From assembly GCA_963978905.1 (NCBI GenBank), contig OZ022260.1:15923725-15987724 (forward strand): DNA of 64,000 nucleotides, given 5' to 3'. Each line of letters begins with the position of its first letter. Position 1 is the stretch's first letter. The notes under the pieces were generated by a model, which had not been told where the DNA came from, searched no databases, and was given only the letters and a program-made list of their open reading frames with translations. Positions 23,351 through 34,000 of this stretch are shown here, piece by piece. Source of the DNA: Trichostrongylus colubriformis (taxonomy: Eukaryota; Nematoda; Chromadorea; Rhabditida; Trichostrongylidae). The position numbers and the translations under genes were made by a program.

Positions 23351-26300
23351 TTTTGCAGCGATGACGAAGAAAACCCCTCGCAAGACAGAGGGTATTTATT
23401 CAGCTTGCTATGGCTAGACACAAGATACGGAATTCAGGAAGTGCACAAACTTGGCGGAAAAGGAATTCATAGATCCGGAATCTTTGGCTTGAAGGAATTG
23501 TGCACGGAAAAATGAGTTTCTCTGCTACTCATATATCTGAGTTGTATTTGCTTAATAAGGGTCATATGCAAAGTTTCACGCGAAAAAGTGAGAAATTGGC
23601 TAAGATACAGCTCCTTACAGTGACTGCTGAGCGGCGGGGTCTCCGAGTAAGTGCTCCGCCTGGTGGTCCGACGCGGTTGGAGGCGGAGAGCGGGACTCTT
23701 TACTAAATTCTTGTTCCTAATACGCGTCTTAGACCGCGGCGGACGACCAGGCGTTCATTTACTCTGAGCCCCCTCCCCACCCCCCCTCCCCCACCCCCCT
23801 CCCCCACCCCATCGGCCACCACGTACGGGGCTGTATCTTAGTCAAGCTCTCACCTTCCGACGTGAAATTTTGCATGCGGACCTTATTCGGCAAATACAAA
23901 ATAAATATATGGGTAACAAAAAAATTCATTCTCCCGTGTAGCATTCTTTTAGTAAATTTATCGAGCGCCGTTTCGGTATATCCGGATGTATTGCTCGCGA
24001 GCTGAAGGGGCAAGCGTGGTCCTGTTTGCCACCTGTACGGAACGGAGAAATAGCATTCAGCCAGGGATTGTGTGGCAGCATTACTTTCGCCTCCTGTAAT
24101 ATCTAAGCCATGCTGAACTGATAATCTTTGGTCGAAGCATTTTTATTAGTACACTGATTTTCGGGAAGAAATCGTTTATCAATAAGAAGAAATGTAGATG
24201 TATTTACTTCTAGATAAACAGACAAGAACCGCAGAAGGTGGCTCATTTTGAGTACCCTGGCCTACTAAGACCTCCATTCTTCCAGTGTCAGCGAAGTGGT
24301 GACATGTGGAAGGATAAAAACAGTGAATCGTAAATCGACTTATGAAATAAGCCGAATCCTATTCAAGGTTACTATTAGTTTGAATGGAAGCATACGTGAC
24401 GCAGTTCAAATGACCGGAGGTGGCCAGCACAGAATGCTTTATACTTTTAGTGACCCATATAACCATGAAAGAACTCTGGACGATTCAAGACCTTCAAATA
24501 AGTGAGTCAGCAAATCGCGAAAATGACATTCTGGACCAATTAAAGGCAAATGTAGCACGAAACACTTAAACAAGAAAACGCCAATGTTGAGGAAATTTTT
24601 CGTCTTCTCCTATCTCAAACTTTGCCATTATTGCTGGCGAACTTGATAGAAGCAATCGAGGTTTTCCATGGGACATTATGACCCTTGAACTATAAGTAAT
24701 GTTTATCTAATGTTTATAGCACATGCTTTGTAAAACATGCGTTACCATCAGAAAGACTTCAACAAAACGAAAACGAAAAAAGGCCGAAATTCGAGTAATC
24801 AAGGGTAAAATGAAGTCATAAAACGCAGCCATGGACCTTGTCTGATTCACCTCGACTTATTTGCTTTCAGCAGCTGAGCCATCGCAGTTGGAGCCCTCCC
24901 TTGTTCAATATTCAACACAATTGAGGCAACGTTCACAGTGAAATTTCCGTTTTTGTAGAATTACGTAATCCGCTGAAAATAGCAGAGATACGTATTAATT
25001 AGGGGAATTGTGGAATTCGCGGTTTTGTGAAAATGCGGAAATAGGGTACTCGTCGAAAAGAATTAGATACGCATCGATTTCCGAGCTTCTAAGGGTCAAG
25101 AAGATCAGAAAAATGAAGACTGCGCGCTTCCACATGAAAGCATACTCCGCATTTCTACATAAACGCAAATTCCACTCTTTTTTCGACCGATCCTTATCTG
25201 ATCCTTTTTCGCTGATTCCATAATTCCGCAAAATACAGATTTTCCCATTATAAGGGCTGCCTAACAGGACAATAAATTATGTGAACCTGAGTCGAAGGTG
25301 GAGCGGATCCTTCTCGTCAATAATATTTATTTATTTTGCACAAATAGTGTGTACGCCACTTACAGGAATAAAAAACGCGGAGGCAAATTGCCTGTTGGCA
25401 GTGGAAGCCGTGAAGATCAACGCAGTATTGAGGCCAATATTCATATAACATTGCGTATTCACTGACGATGTTCCGGGGGTTGGGAAAAGAATAGCGTCGA
25501 ACGCACTTTCTGTTTGGAATCTAGCCGCGATGCATGTGCATACAATTACGCGAGGAAGTCTGTGAGTTGTAGTTACGCTAGGCGAACCCGTTCAAAATCA
25601 GTGATGGGGGTAATTCGGGCTGATATGGGAAGATAGAAGAAAACTAGCACATACTCCATACAATATGAAAATCTACAACTCTGTCCACCCAAAAGCGTCG
25701 TCAACTAGCCCATTTTGTCCGCTCCTCTTCTATAAATGCAAATTGAAAAGATCATCAACTATGAAGGTTAAGCTCAATAGTATGATAGTGAAGTAAAAAC
25801 GGAATGAAACGGTGAAAAATCCCAGAAATAAGACCCCCTTCTAGCCGTTTATTCGCAAAAGGGGCGGGTCGGGCCGAAAAAAGGGGCGGGCTGGGATAAA
25901 ACAAGTAGCGGCTGTAAAGGAGACTGCTCTTATAAAGCGCGGGGATAAAACAAGTAGCGGCTGTAGAGGAGACTGCTCTTATAAAGCGCGGGGCTCTCTT
26001 ACTCATCGGCAATTTCGCCACATATGATCTTCATAGGCCCCCAATTTTCGTTTGCGTGACCCAACTTTGGAGTATCATTACCCACATTACCCCCATCATT
26101 CTCTAAGAAACCAGTAAAGGAACCATCCTTGCCACATTTCCACTAGAAGCTCGAGAGATCACTCTCGATATTAACTTTCGCATCGCGAGCTGCGGCGATA
26201 AACAGCAGTTATCAAAAATTAAAAATACCAAAACTCTCGATATTGCTTCATTCTTTTATAAGGACTGAAATTTGAAGAGAGAATTTGAAAAAAAAACTAG

Positions 26301-26811
26301 GAAGAGAGAAACTTCGCGTTTCTTCATAGCAGCATTCATGAAGAAGACAACACAATAGGTGAAATGTTTTTAATAGAATGCGCTGACAAACAGACCATCT
26401 TTTCCATCGAGTTGGCTGTTTGTGCTGCAGTGAGGTGACGTGTCAATACATCTGTCACAGACAGCTTCCAGCTCTTGTGGTCACTTCAACAGCGTCAGCG
26501 AGCAAAAATGGGCTAAACTTGGAGAATGAGAAGCTGTACGTCTCCCAAGGGACCACCTCGAGATCACAGCGATTAGTTCGCTGGAACGCTCGCAGCTGCA
26601 TATGTCGTTTGATGCAAACAAGTCAGCGGTAGGTTTTTTGGAGTCCGGCACTTCCCTACCAGTCCACGAAAAAAATGAAATCGCAATTACGAGCAATTCT
26701 TTCAGGAAAACTCTTGAAATGATGAGCAGGTGGCACTGCAGAGCTTTTTTTGTGCTGAGTAGGTGGCACTACAGAGGTCTTTTTGTGCAACCAGTGTTCA
26801 GAACCCGCTGA
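23351..26811 (+). CDS. Candidate multi-exon gene, product unrecognised
   Basis: Four exons chain with agreeing phases: 23351-23391 (FCSDDEENPSQDRG), 24286-24501, 26431-26628 and 26706-26811 ending in TGA. Each starts after a pyrimidine-rich cag; the first three end at GTATTT, GTGAGT and GTAGGT donors. The middle exons read TCGRIKTVNRKSTYEISRIL, YTFSDPYNHERTLDDSRPSN, EVTCQYICHRQLPALVV and SARSCICRLM-like text with scattered cysteines. I recognise no family. The last exon contains a 33-nt near-direct repeat (MSRWHCRAFFVL / LSRWHYRGLFVQ), which is unusual. The upstream end is unknown. The 1.9-kb intron 24502-26430 holds a TIR element. Agreement of three successive phases is the main support. Confidence 0.4.
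23491..23950. repeat. Fold-back element, 'ggaattgtgcacgg' family, copy 1
   Basis: The left arm GAAGGAATTGTGCACGGAAA and the inner CATATGCAAAGTTTCACGCG face right-arm sequences GACGTGAAATTTTGCATGCG and CTCCCGTGTAGCATTCTTTT. The centre is a CCCCCTCCCC-type low-complexity tract at 23768-23812. Further copies lie at 37605-38023, 59779-60083 and 60215-60642. Confidence 0.65.
25601..26099 (+). mobile_element. TIR element (MITE), family 'gtgat-gggtaat', copy 2
   Basis: The left end GTGATGGGGGTAATTCGGGC faces the right end ACCCACATTACCCCCATCAT. The interior has a tandem duplication of a 57-bp block (GGGATAAAACAAGTAGCGGC at 25891 and 25945). Sequence beyond the right end (26100-26185) also matches 10325-10397, so the mobile unit may be larger, or this copy sits inside another repeat. 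Confidence 0.65.
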
Positions 26812-26902
26812 TGTTATAAGAACTGCCTTTTAAAGTTGTTCTGAGCATTTCGACCGCAAATGAAAAGCACTGGAGGAGATGAACCAAAGAAAATTTGAAA
26901 GA

Positions 26903-27625
26903 TCCTATTATATATAATCGGCTAAGTATGTCTGTTTGTGTGTGTGTCCGTCCGTCTGTCACGAAATTCATATCTCACGTCGCAGTAGAGCTGGGACTCT
27001 GAATGTTTAAAGTAATATAGGTTGTAGTAAAAGGACATCAATGGTGAGGGAACGGAAGTGATAGCAGCTGATAAGGGCTGATAAGTAACCTTGAAATGCG
27101 AATGGCGGGAAATTCATATCTCGCGTCGCAACAAAGCTGGAACCCTGAAGTTTTGAAGTAATGTGGGGGTGGTATCCTACTGTAGATTGACTCCTTCCAC
27201 GGTGGGCGGAGCGTGCACTGAAATGTTCCGTTTCAAACCGAAAATTGTTAATTGGGTTCCAATGTGCTCCAAACGTGGAGGAAAATGGATTTAGATTAGC
27301 GATGAGTTTCTGAAGGTTCAGAAAGAATCCTGAGCACAGTAGGTGGAGCGTTTGCGGTGGTGGGCGGAGCTTGGACATACATGAAAAACGACGTGTGGAG
27401 ATGGGAAGTGTGGGATGGGTAGGGCATGACACAAAAAGTAAAAACCATACATTGACCAAGTCAAGCTCCGCCCACGGTGGGCGGGGCGTACACTGAAATG
27501 TTCTGTTTTCAGATCGAAAATTGTTAATTGGGTTCCAATGTGCCCCAAACGTGGGAAGAAGATGGATTTGAGTCAGCGATGAGCTTCTAACATTATAACC
27601 AGTTGACTGGCGCACACTAGTGCGC
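26903..27625 (+). mobile_element. Helitron-like remnant with two units of the scpl-1 intron satellite
   Basis: It begins TCCTATTATATATAATCGGC after an A, then TCTGTTTGTGTGTGTGTCCG and TCTGTCACGAAATTCATAT, as at 393-445. It then holds about 1.5 units (27180-27590) of the array sequence, including TACATGAAAAACGACGTGTG and CTCCGCCCACGGTGGGCGGG. The terminal hairpin type (GCGCAC ACTA GTGCGC at 27611-27626) is present in the opposite orientation to that at 4143, so two elements may abut here. Confidence 0.5.
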
Positions 27626-28044
27626 GCGATTCATGTCGACGTGCAAAATGGGTTCAATGGAAAGCGACTTATCTATATCACTGCTGAAAGCTTTCTTATC
27701 ACGTCACCTCTCCTGCTTCTTTACAATTTGAAAGCTCAGCTGAAGGCAGAGGAGAGAAAAATCCACTCAATATCATACACAACGGTGATCATGTCGATCA
27801 AACCCGTCTTGCACAACATCGCCATGAATCGCGCACACACGCCAAACTCCTAGCTTCAACGCTTCGCCGGCGGAGTTGCTGTAGGACGAGGCAACGTTCG
27901 TGGGTGGCTGGCATGGCTCCTCGTCTTCTGTGTGTTCCCTCTAGCGAGTAGTGATGCAGAGGTGGCGAAAGGGAAGTGATGAAAAGGGAGATTTTAGTTC
28001 TTGAAATTCTGATCATTTCATCCACCTACTTCTCTACTGTTGTA

Positions 28045-28580
28045 TTAGGTTGTCCGGAAAGTTTTCAGACTAAATGCATGGTGGGGTTCCAAACAACATA
28101 TCTTTCTAACCCGATGTTAAGAGCGGACCTAATTTGAGGGATTTGTGTTTCACATCCCGTACATGTACCTGTTAACAACATGTGCGACATATCGTCTCCT
28201 GTTCCAAATAGTGCCTTCGCAAAGGATGACAAGAAGATGCTCTACCGACCAGTTCTGTTTCTACAATACGGCTCTAGTCGATGCGCGAACGAGGCCCATC
28301 GCTTTCTGCAGGAAACAATAAAGGGGCAAGTCCCCTGTAGCTCGACGTGCTTCTACTGGTATCACGAGTTCGACAACGGTGACGAATCGCTCAAGAAATC
28401 TCGACCACAAACATAGATCAAACAGCTCGTGCTCGCTGGCTGTGGGACTCGACCTAACCTTTTTGTACGCCAACTTCAGACCTTACGAATACTCCAAAAT
28501 CCACAGTACACGATGTCAATAAAGTTACTAACTAAACAATGTTCCTCGACATTAGTCTGAAAAATTTCCAAACAACCTAA
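28045..28580 (+). mobile_element. Short mariner with N-terminal transposase fragment
   Basis: The TIRs TTAGGTTGTCCGGAAAGTTT and, inverted at the right end, TTAGGTTGTTTGGAAATTTT are bounded by TA on both sides (28043-28044, 28581-28582). Within, 28180-28416 reads LFLQYGSSRCANEAHRFLQE and WYHEFDNGDESLKKSRP, which fits the mariner helix-turn-helix region up to the K-x-R-P linker, then stops. The catalytic domain is absent, so the 536-bp element is non-autonomous. Confidence 0.75.
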
Positions 28581-29302
28581 TATGGAAGTTCTCTACTTTC
28601 CTATTCCACAATCGTCCAAAACCATATTTTTTAGTCTTGGAGTGGATCCATGTTGTTGAAGTGCCAGGGGTAATGCTCGCATTAAAAACCCACTTCGAAT
28701 TTCCACTGAGCAGTAACATCGCGGAAAGTAAATTCTAAAATCGGAAATTCGCGTTTTCTCACCATAGTTTCCGGAATGCATTCTCAACTAGACCGAATAT
28801 AGCACCAATACTTTCAAAGTTGCTGGCTTGGTACTAGCCTGGAGCCATGAATATGCTGACTGGAGATTTTAACTCTGCTGCCTATTGTAATATAAGCCAA
28901 ATCTGAACAATCCCAGGATTCTCAACTTATGTCCAATCTCTGGATGCTTCGAGTGAGGAGTTAGCCCTCATTAATAGACAAAATTTATTCATGGGTTGAA
29001 AACGAGTGTGGAGGTGCTAAGCAGTGAAAAGGAAATGCAAGTGGCCAAAATCTGGGGCAAAGGGACCTTTGTCCCCGTTGACTTCTTAGCGGACATGTTT
29101 CCTATCATAACCTACCGCTGACATACCGATCTGGAGTGGAGTACGTAAATCTGCGATGTGTGCCGGTCGAACGTAGCACGTAGAGCGCTTACTCACGGGA
29201 AGAATCAGGTCAGAGCAACCTGCTGAGAAGCGTAGAGTGCGACTCATAGCGATTTGCCTTAATCACTGTCTCCTTAGGCCCGTGGCATAATATTTATTAA
29301 TA
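28581..29302. other. Unassigned spacer between two mariners
   Basis: No repeat seen elsewhere in the window and no convincing exon. The minus-strand frame 28593-28787 is unsupported. Confidence 0.35.
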
Positions 29303-30189
29303 TTAGGTTGTCCCAAAAGTCTTGTCATATTTTCCCAAAAAAATCAGTAACTCTTGTTCACTTCGAGGCAGGTCCAGGCGGTTCAGGAATATGGTAGAAC
29401 GTTCCCTATGCTTTCTAGGAAAATATATATTGTCCCACCAGATCCCGTGGAGAGAGCTACAATGCCCGTTGTCGATACCCACCCAACTCGCGGTGTCATC
29501 TATTATGAGCGGTCTTGCGGCACCAAAACGACGGAAGCTTGCCACTCCATCAGCGCTACATTGGGCAAGTGATGTGTTAGCTACGTGACCGTGCGCCGCT
29601 GGTTCATCAGCTTCAGCAACGGCGAGATTGACATGAAAGTCAAACCACGCTTGGGACTGTGCTGGTTCTGGGACGAGGAAGGAATGCTTTTCCGCGAGGT
29701 GCTGGTACAAGGCGAGACAGTCACCGCTACCGCATGCACCCACCAGCTCCAGCAGCTCGCCGTCGCTGTTCGAGAAAAGCGCCGAAAAAGGTCCGCGGTC
29801 ACCCTCCTACATGACGACGCCCGCTCCAATTTCCTCCGATTTCGCGAAAAGTGCCTAGGCCAAGCTACAGGAGCTCGGCTGGGATATCCTGCCCCACTCG
29901 CCATACACTCCAGACATTGCCCCTTCTGGCTATCACCTTACCCATCCTCTCGTATCCTCCCTGGCCAAGAGAAATTTCGTTGATTATGACTTGCTTGCGA
30001 AGGCGATCGCTGACTTCTTCGACTCTCAGAACCCAGAGTTCTGGGAGAAGGAAATCAACGATTTTCCTATAAAGTGGCAGAGGGTTGTCGATAACAATGG
30101 TCAACACTTTGTTGCCTAATTATTATTTGTTGGACGAAAAAAAAAGTGATGATCGAAAAAAATATGACAAGACTTTTGGGACAACCTAA
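29303..30189 (+). mobile_element. Internally deleted mariner, copy 1
   Basis: TIR TTAGGTTGTCCCAAAAGTCT faces AGACTTTTGGGACAACCTAA, flanked by TA. The coding sequence reads THPTRGVIYYERSCGTKTTE and VRRWFISFSNGEIDMKVKPR, then jumps straight to LGLCWFWDEEGMLFREV, so the end of the DNA-binding part and the start of the catalytic domain are deleted. An in-frame stop (TGA after ATLGK) and later frame breaks make it a pseudogene. The same deletion junction occurs in the copy at 58240. Confidence 0.9.
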
Positions 30190-30429
30190 TATTATTACAC
30201 GAGAGGACTCGTGTGGGACAAACAACAAACATGAACAACTCGAACAACTATAGGTAACAATTTCGAACATACTGGAAAAAAGCGGGCGCATTCTTTCACA
30301 ATTAACATAATCCGACTTTTTGAGCACCAAATTATCGTTGAGCTTCCTTTGAAGACATCCTTGCTGATACAAGGGTGCTGATAAGCTATGGTAAATATAC
30401 CATTCAAAAAGCTGAGTTAAGGTGAAGGT

Positions 30430-30503
30430 GGTGTCGGTAGTGTAATGGATTAGCACATATCCCCGGAAAGGATGAAGTGCGGGTTCGAGTCCCGTCCGGC
30501 ACC
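30430..30503 (+). tRNA. tRNA-like sequence, probably SINE/element-borne rather than functional
   Basis: The 74-nt sequence folds as a tRNA: acceptor GGTGTCG/CGGCACC, D-arm GTGT..GCAC around AATGGATTA, anticodon stem TATCC/GGATG with loop CCGGAAA, and T-arm GCGGG TTCGAGT CCCGT. The anticodon by position would be GGA (Ser), but position 33 is C instead of U, one extra base precedes the D-stem, and there is no long serine variable arm. It lies inside an inverted repeat (TACAAGGGTGCTGA at 30368 / TCAGCATCCTTGTA at 30522). Best read as a tRNA-derived repeat. Confidence 0.45.
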
Positions 30504-31027
30504 GAAGCTTTTGCCCATAACTCAGCATCCTTGTAGTAACATCCTTGAAGGGTTCTCTGAGAAATTCAGAAATGCTGTACAAGTAGGAACTGGTTTCGCT
30601 TTCAAAATTTATAATGACTTTTGAAGCCAGCAATGCGAATGTTGTATAAAACGCCGAATGCTCGAAAAGTCCATAGGTACGAGTTTATGTCCCTGAAAAT
30701 GCCCAGTTTTTTACGTATAAATCGGCATTTTTGTAGGGCAAAGTATTGTGGTGGCTTTGATGACGAGCTTCCTAAACCTTAGTAGTGATGCTCGGCACAC
30801 ACCTATAAGCCAGCTCTGGGAAGCGGACTTTATTTTTGGCAGAGTACGTGTGTGTGACGGAGGGATTAGCGGAGAATGCACAAGAGCCAGAATGAGACCA
30901 TCAAAAACACGTCGAAAGCAATTTGCTCTAGAGGATACCTCCACCACGCCAGAAGGAGAATGCAATACAGCTACACAAAGTCTTTATTTTTAGCTGTAAT
31001 ATCGAAAAGGCACATTAGTGAATAGCA

Positions 31028-34000
31028 TTATCCTCTGAGGTCGATCTCCCCTCCCATATCCTTGCCACGATTTCGATCTCCTCGTGTCGAAGGCGCAGGA
31101 GTTTCGCGCCAATCCACACTCCTGAATTCTTCCTCGCCTGAAATTTTGAATAGTTCGCTATGAAAGGTTGCCGTAGGCTTTTCCATGATTTTTTTCCGTT
31201 TGGTCAGTTCAACCCACTGTTGATCAACTAAAGTGTAGTGAATAAATGATACAAAAAAACGCAAAAATATCCGTTCACACTTTGCCGTGCCGGCGGCAGG
31301 GCGTGGCTACGAGTCTCTGCGTATGCCTTCACGATACGCGACGTAATGTTGCACACTAAATAACGAAGCGAGCTGCACGTCCATTTGGGCGCGTAATCAC
31401 ACAAGGGGGTATTGGCAGATGACTTGGGGATACTACGGGTTTCCACGTTAGCTAATGCACTGCTCTTATGCTGATGTGCTTGAGAACATAACGCGAGCCG
31501 CACAACATCTGTTAAGATGTAGGGGAGTTTTAGAGACATTTCGGAAATTATTTTCTTTTTAATCCATCTCCTTCAGAAAAAATTAGTCATTGACCTTCGA
31601 AAAATAATTTTGTGATTCATATCCTTTTATGTATTGAGTCATTCCATAAGTAGTGTCGTTTTTTTCTAGCATAAATTTTTCCTATGAAATTGCAAGTTTT
31701 TCCAGCATGTCATATATAATTTGAAAGAGGTTTTCCTGTTCTACAAAATGTCATGTTTAGTTTCTGAGTTTGATAGGATGGGGCCGACATTTAGGCTGGA
31801 GAAGAGATAGGTCCAGCCGGCAGAAATTAGCCAAACCGGCAAACAAGTGAAACACTATATTTCACTTTAGAAAAATCAACCAGTCATGTGTCGCGTACTT
31901 AGTCCTGACCTCTTCTACGATTTCCAGTATTTAGTTGATCAAGAAGTTGTGTCGTTCTTTTTCTAAAATCTCTTTTTCGAAAGCACTCACACTTATTCAA
32001 AATGAAATTTTTTCTTTCAAATCCCTTGCTTATAGTTGTTTTATGAACCACTTCGAAGAACTTCATCTGCTATATTGAAAACATCTTTCTAGTTTGTTTT
32101 GGCTGCGATTCAGATTGAGTTTTAATACCATGTGATAGGGGTCCAGTGGACATTTTTCGCAATTTATTTTTCCCATGAGAATGTTATGGAATCCGGTCAG
32201 TGATATTCCCCTGTTCCTACCCACCACCTGTTCTTAACAATTCACCACTCTTCCAACTGAATGGTTGAGAGAATTTTCTTGCCTCGTTTCGAAGAAATTG
32301 TCTAAAATCACCGAGTTGTGGCGGAAAAAACTAAATGTGGGAAAAAAGCGACGTGAGTCTTTAAGTAACCGACTGGTGGAACTTGCAGGGGAGGTCGGGG
32401 CTAGGTACGGAGCACATGATTGGTTAGTTTTTTCAAGCAAAATATAGTGTTTTAATTGATTGCCGGTTTGGCCAATTTTCGACTGCTGGACCTACCTCTT
32501 TGCCAGCCTATATGTCGGCGCCATTGTAACATACTCGAAAGCTGAACACGTCATTTTGTAGAGCAGAAAATTTACTTCCGAATGTTATATGATATGCTGC
32601 AAAAACTTGTGATTTTATGGCAAAAATTTTTGCTGAAAAAAAAAGACACTACTTATGAAATGACCCAATATATATCAATATACTCAACTTATTGAAGAAA
32701 AAACTTCAAATATTCTCTCATGTGAATATCAATATACTTAATTTTTTTGAAAAAAAAAACATCGAAATAGTTGTTTGTCAAATTGAGAGAAAATAAAATA
32801 AACTGTATATCAACGTCAGCTCATCCTAAATACGATTTCTATGACATTGTCATTCGCGTTAGAGCACAGGCCACATTCGAGCGATGAATGCCCCTTCCGA
32901 AAAAATTTGAGATATTCATTTTATTGAAGGCGTAGAGAATGGAGTTATCCGGAAAACCGTCAACTTGCACTGAGTGCCTTTTCCATTAATGCCACCCACA
33001 GAAAATTTCGCAAAAATTATACTACGACTTGATATTTTTAAGGATCACACACTCCGAAAAAATCACTGCTGATCACTCTTTCCCCCAGAAAAAGGAATTA
33101 TTCTCACCGCCGTTGTTGTTGTCGTCTCGGTGATCAACATCGTAGTCTTTGAATTTGTCCGCAATTTGTTTCGGAGACCATCGTCCACTTGGGGTGGTAG
33201 GTTGGTTACTAAAACTGAAAGCTTTACTGAATATACATAAAGCAGTTCATGTGAAGCTGTTAATTGCTCTCACTACATCATCAAAATTGCAAACTAGATC
33301 AGTCTAAACTATATCATGAAACAACAACATCAAAATTTCCAGCATATCACCTTGTAAAATTGAACATTTTTGTGGTTCTGTTCTGTCCAAAAGTTCCACG
33401 AAATTGAAAAATGGGCAATCATTTGCTTTTCAGCTTACTTATTAACAGCAATTTTGTGAAATTTTGTTTTGCAATTCTGTTTTTTTTAATTATTGGTACA
33501 CTACACCACTACAAGCAATCTATCTGGCTATACATGCAACTATGTGCACATGCATACTAGTGTTATACCTAATCAACACACCCATGTCTTGGATCGGCGA
33601 ACAAGCCACCAAAGTTGCTCCTGCTCGACTGTTCACTGAATTCGACTGCTGACTTTTTGGATTTAGTAACAGAATATCACTTTATTATACGTACATGCAC
33701 GATACAATTAAACCTACCACGTCCTTTCCTTAAGTTTTTGATCTGAGATTCGCTCTACGGTCGCTACGCGTATGTGCCATGAGTGAGCCTAAGGCTCGGC
33801 TCATATTTTCGTGGTCAACACATCCACCACAGAAGTCAATAGGAGGATAAAAGGGGTTTCAACTTCACAAGCTTCCGGACCTTTTATTCGCTCTTTTCGC
33901 TGCCGATAGAGCAACTCATACTCCTCTTCAATCATGAACAATTTCTAACTACGCCTCCTGCCATACTTGAAGTTCATTTTTCACCACTTTCGACTTTTGT

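Noticed and set aside
28593..28787. Possible transposase fragment next to a mariner
   Set aside because: No catalytic or linker motif could be seen, and it lies outside the mariner TIRs.
30430..30503. Functional serine tRNA gene
   Set aside because: C33, an extra base before the D-stem and no long variable arm; it sits inside an inverted repeat.
30748..30993. 81-codon plus-strand frame downstream of the Ly6-like gene
   Set aside because: Reads plausibly, but no splice partner, no family, and it runs antisense into that gene's poly(A) signal.
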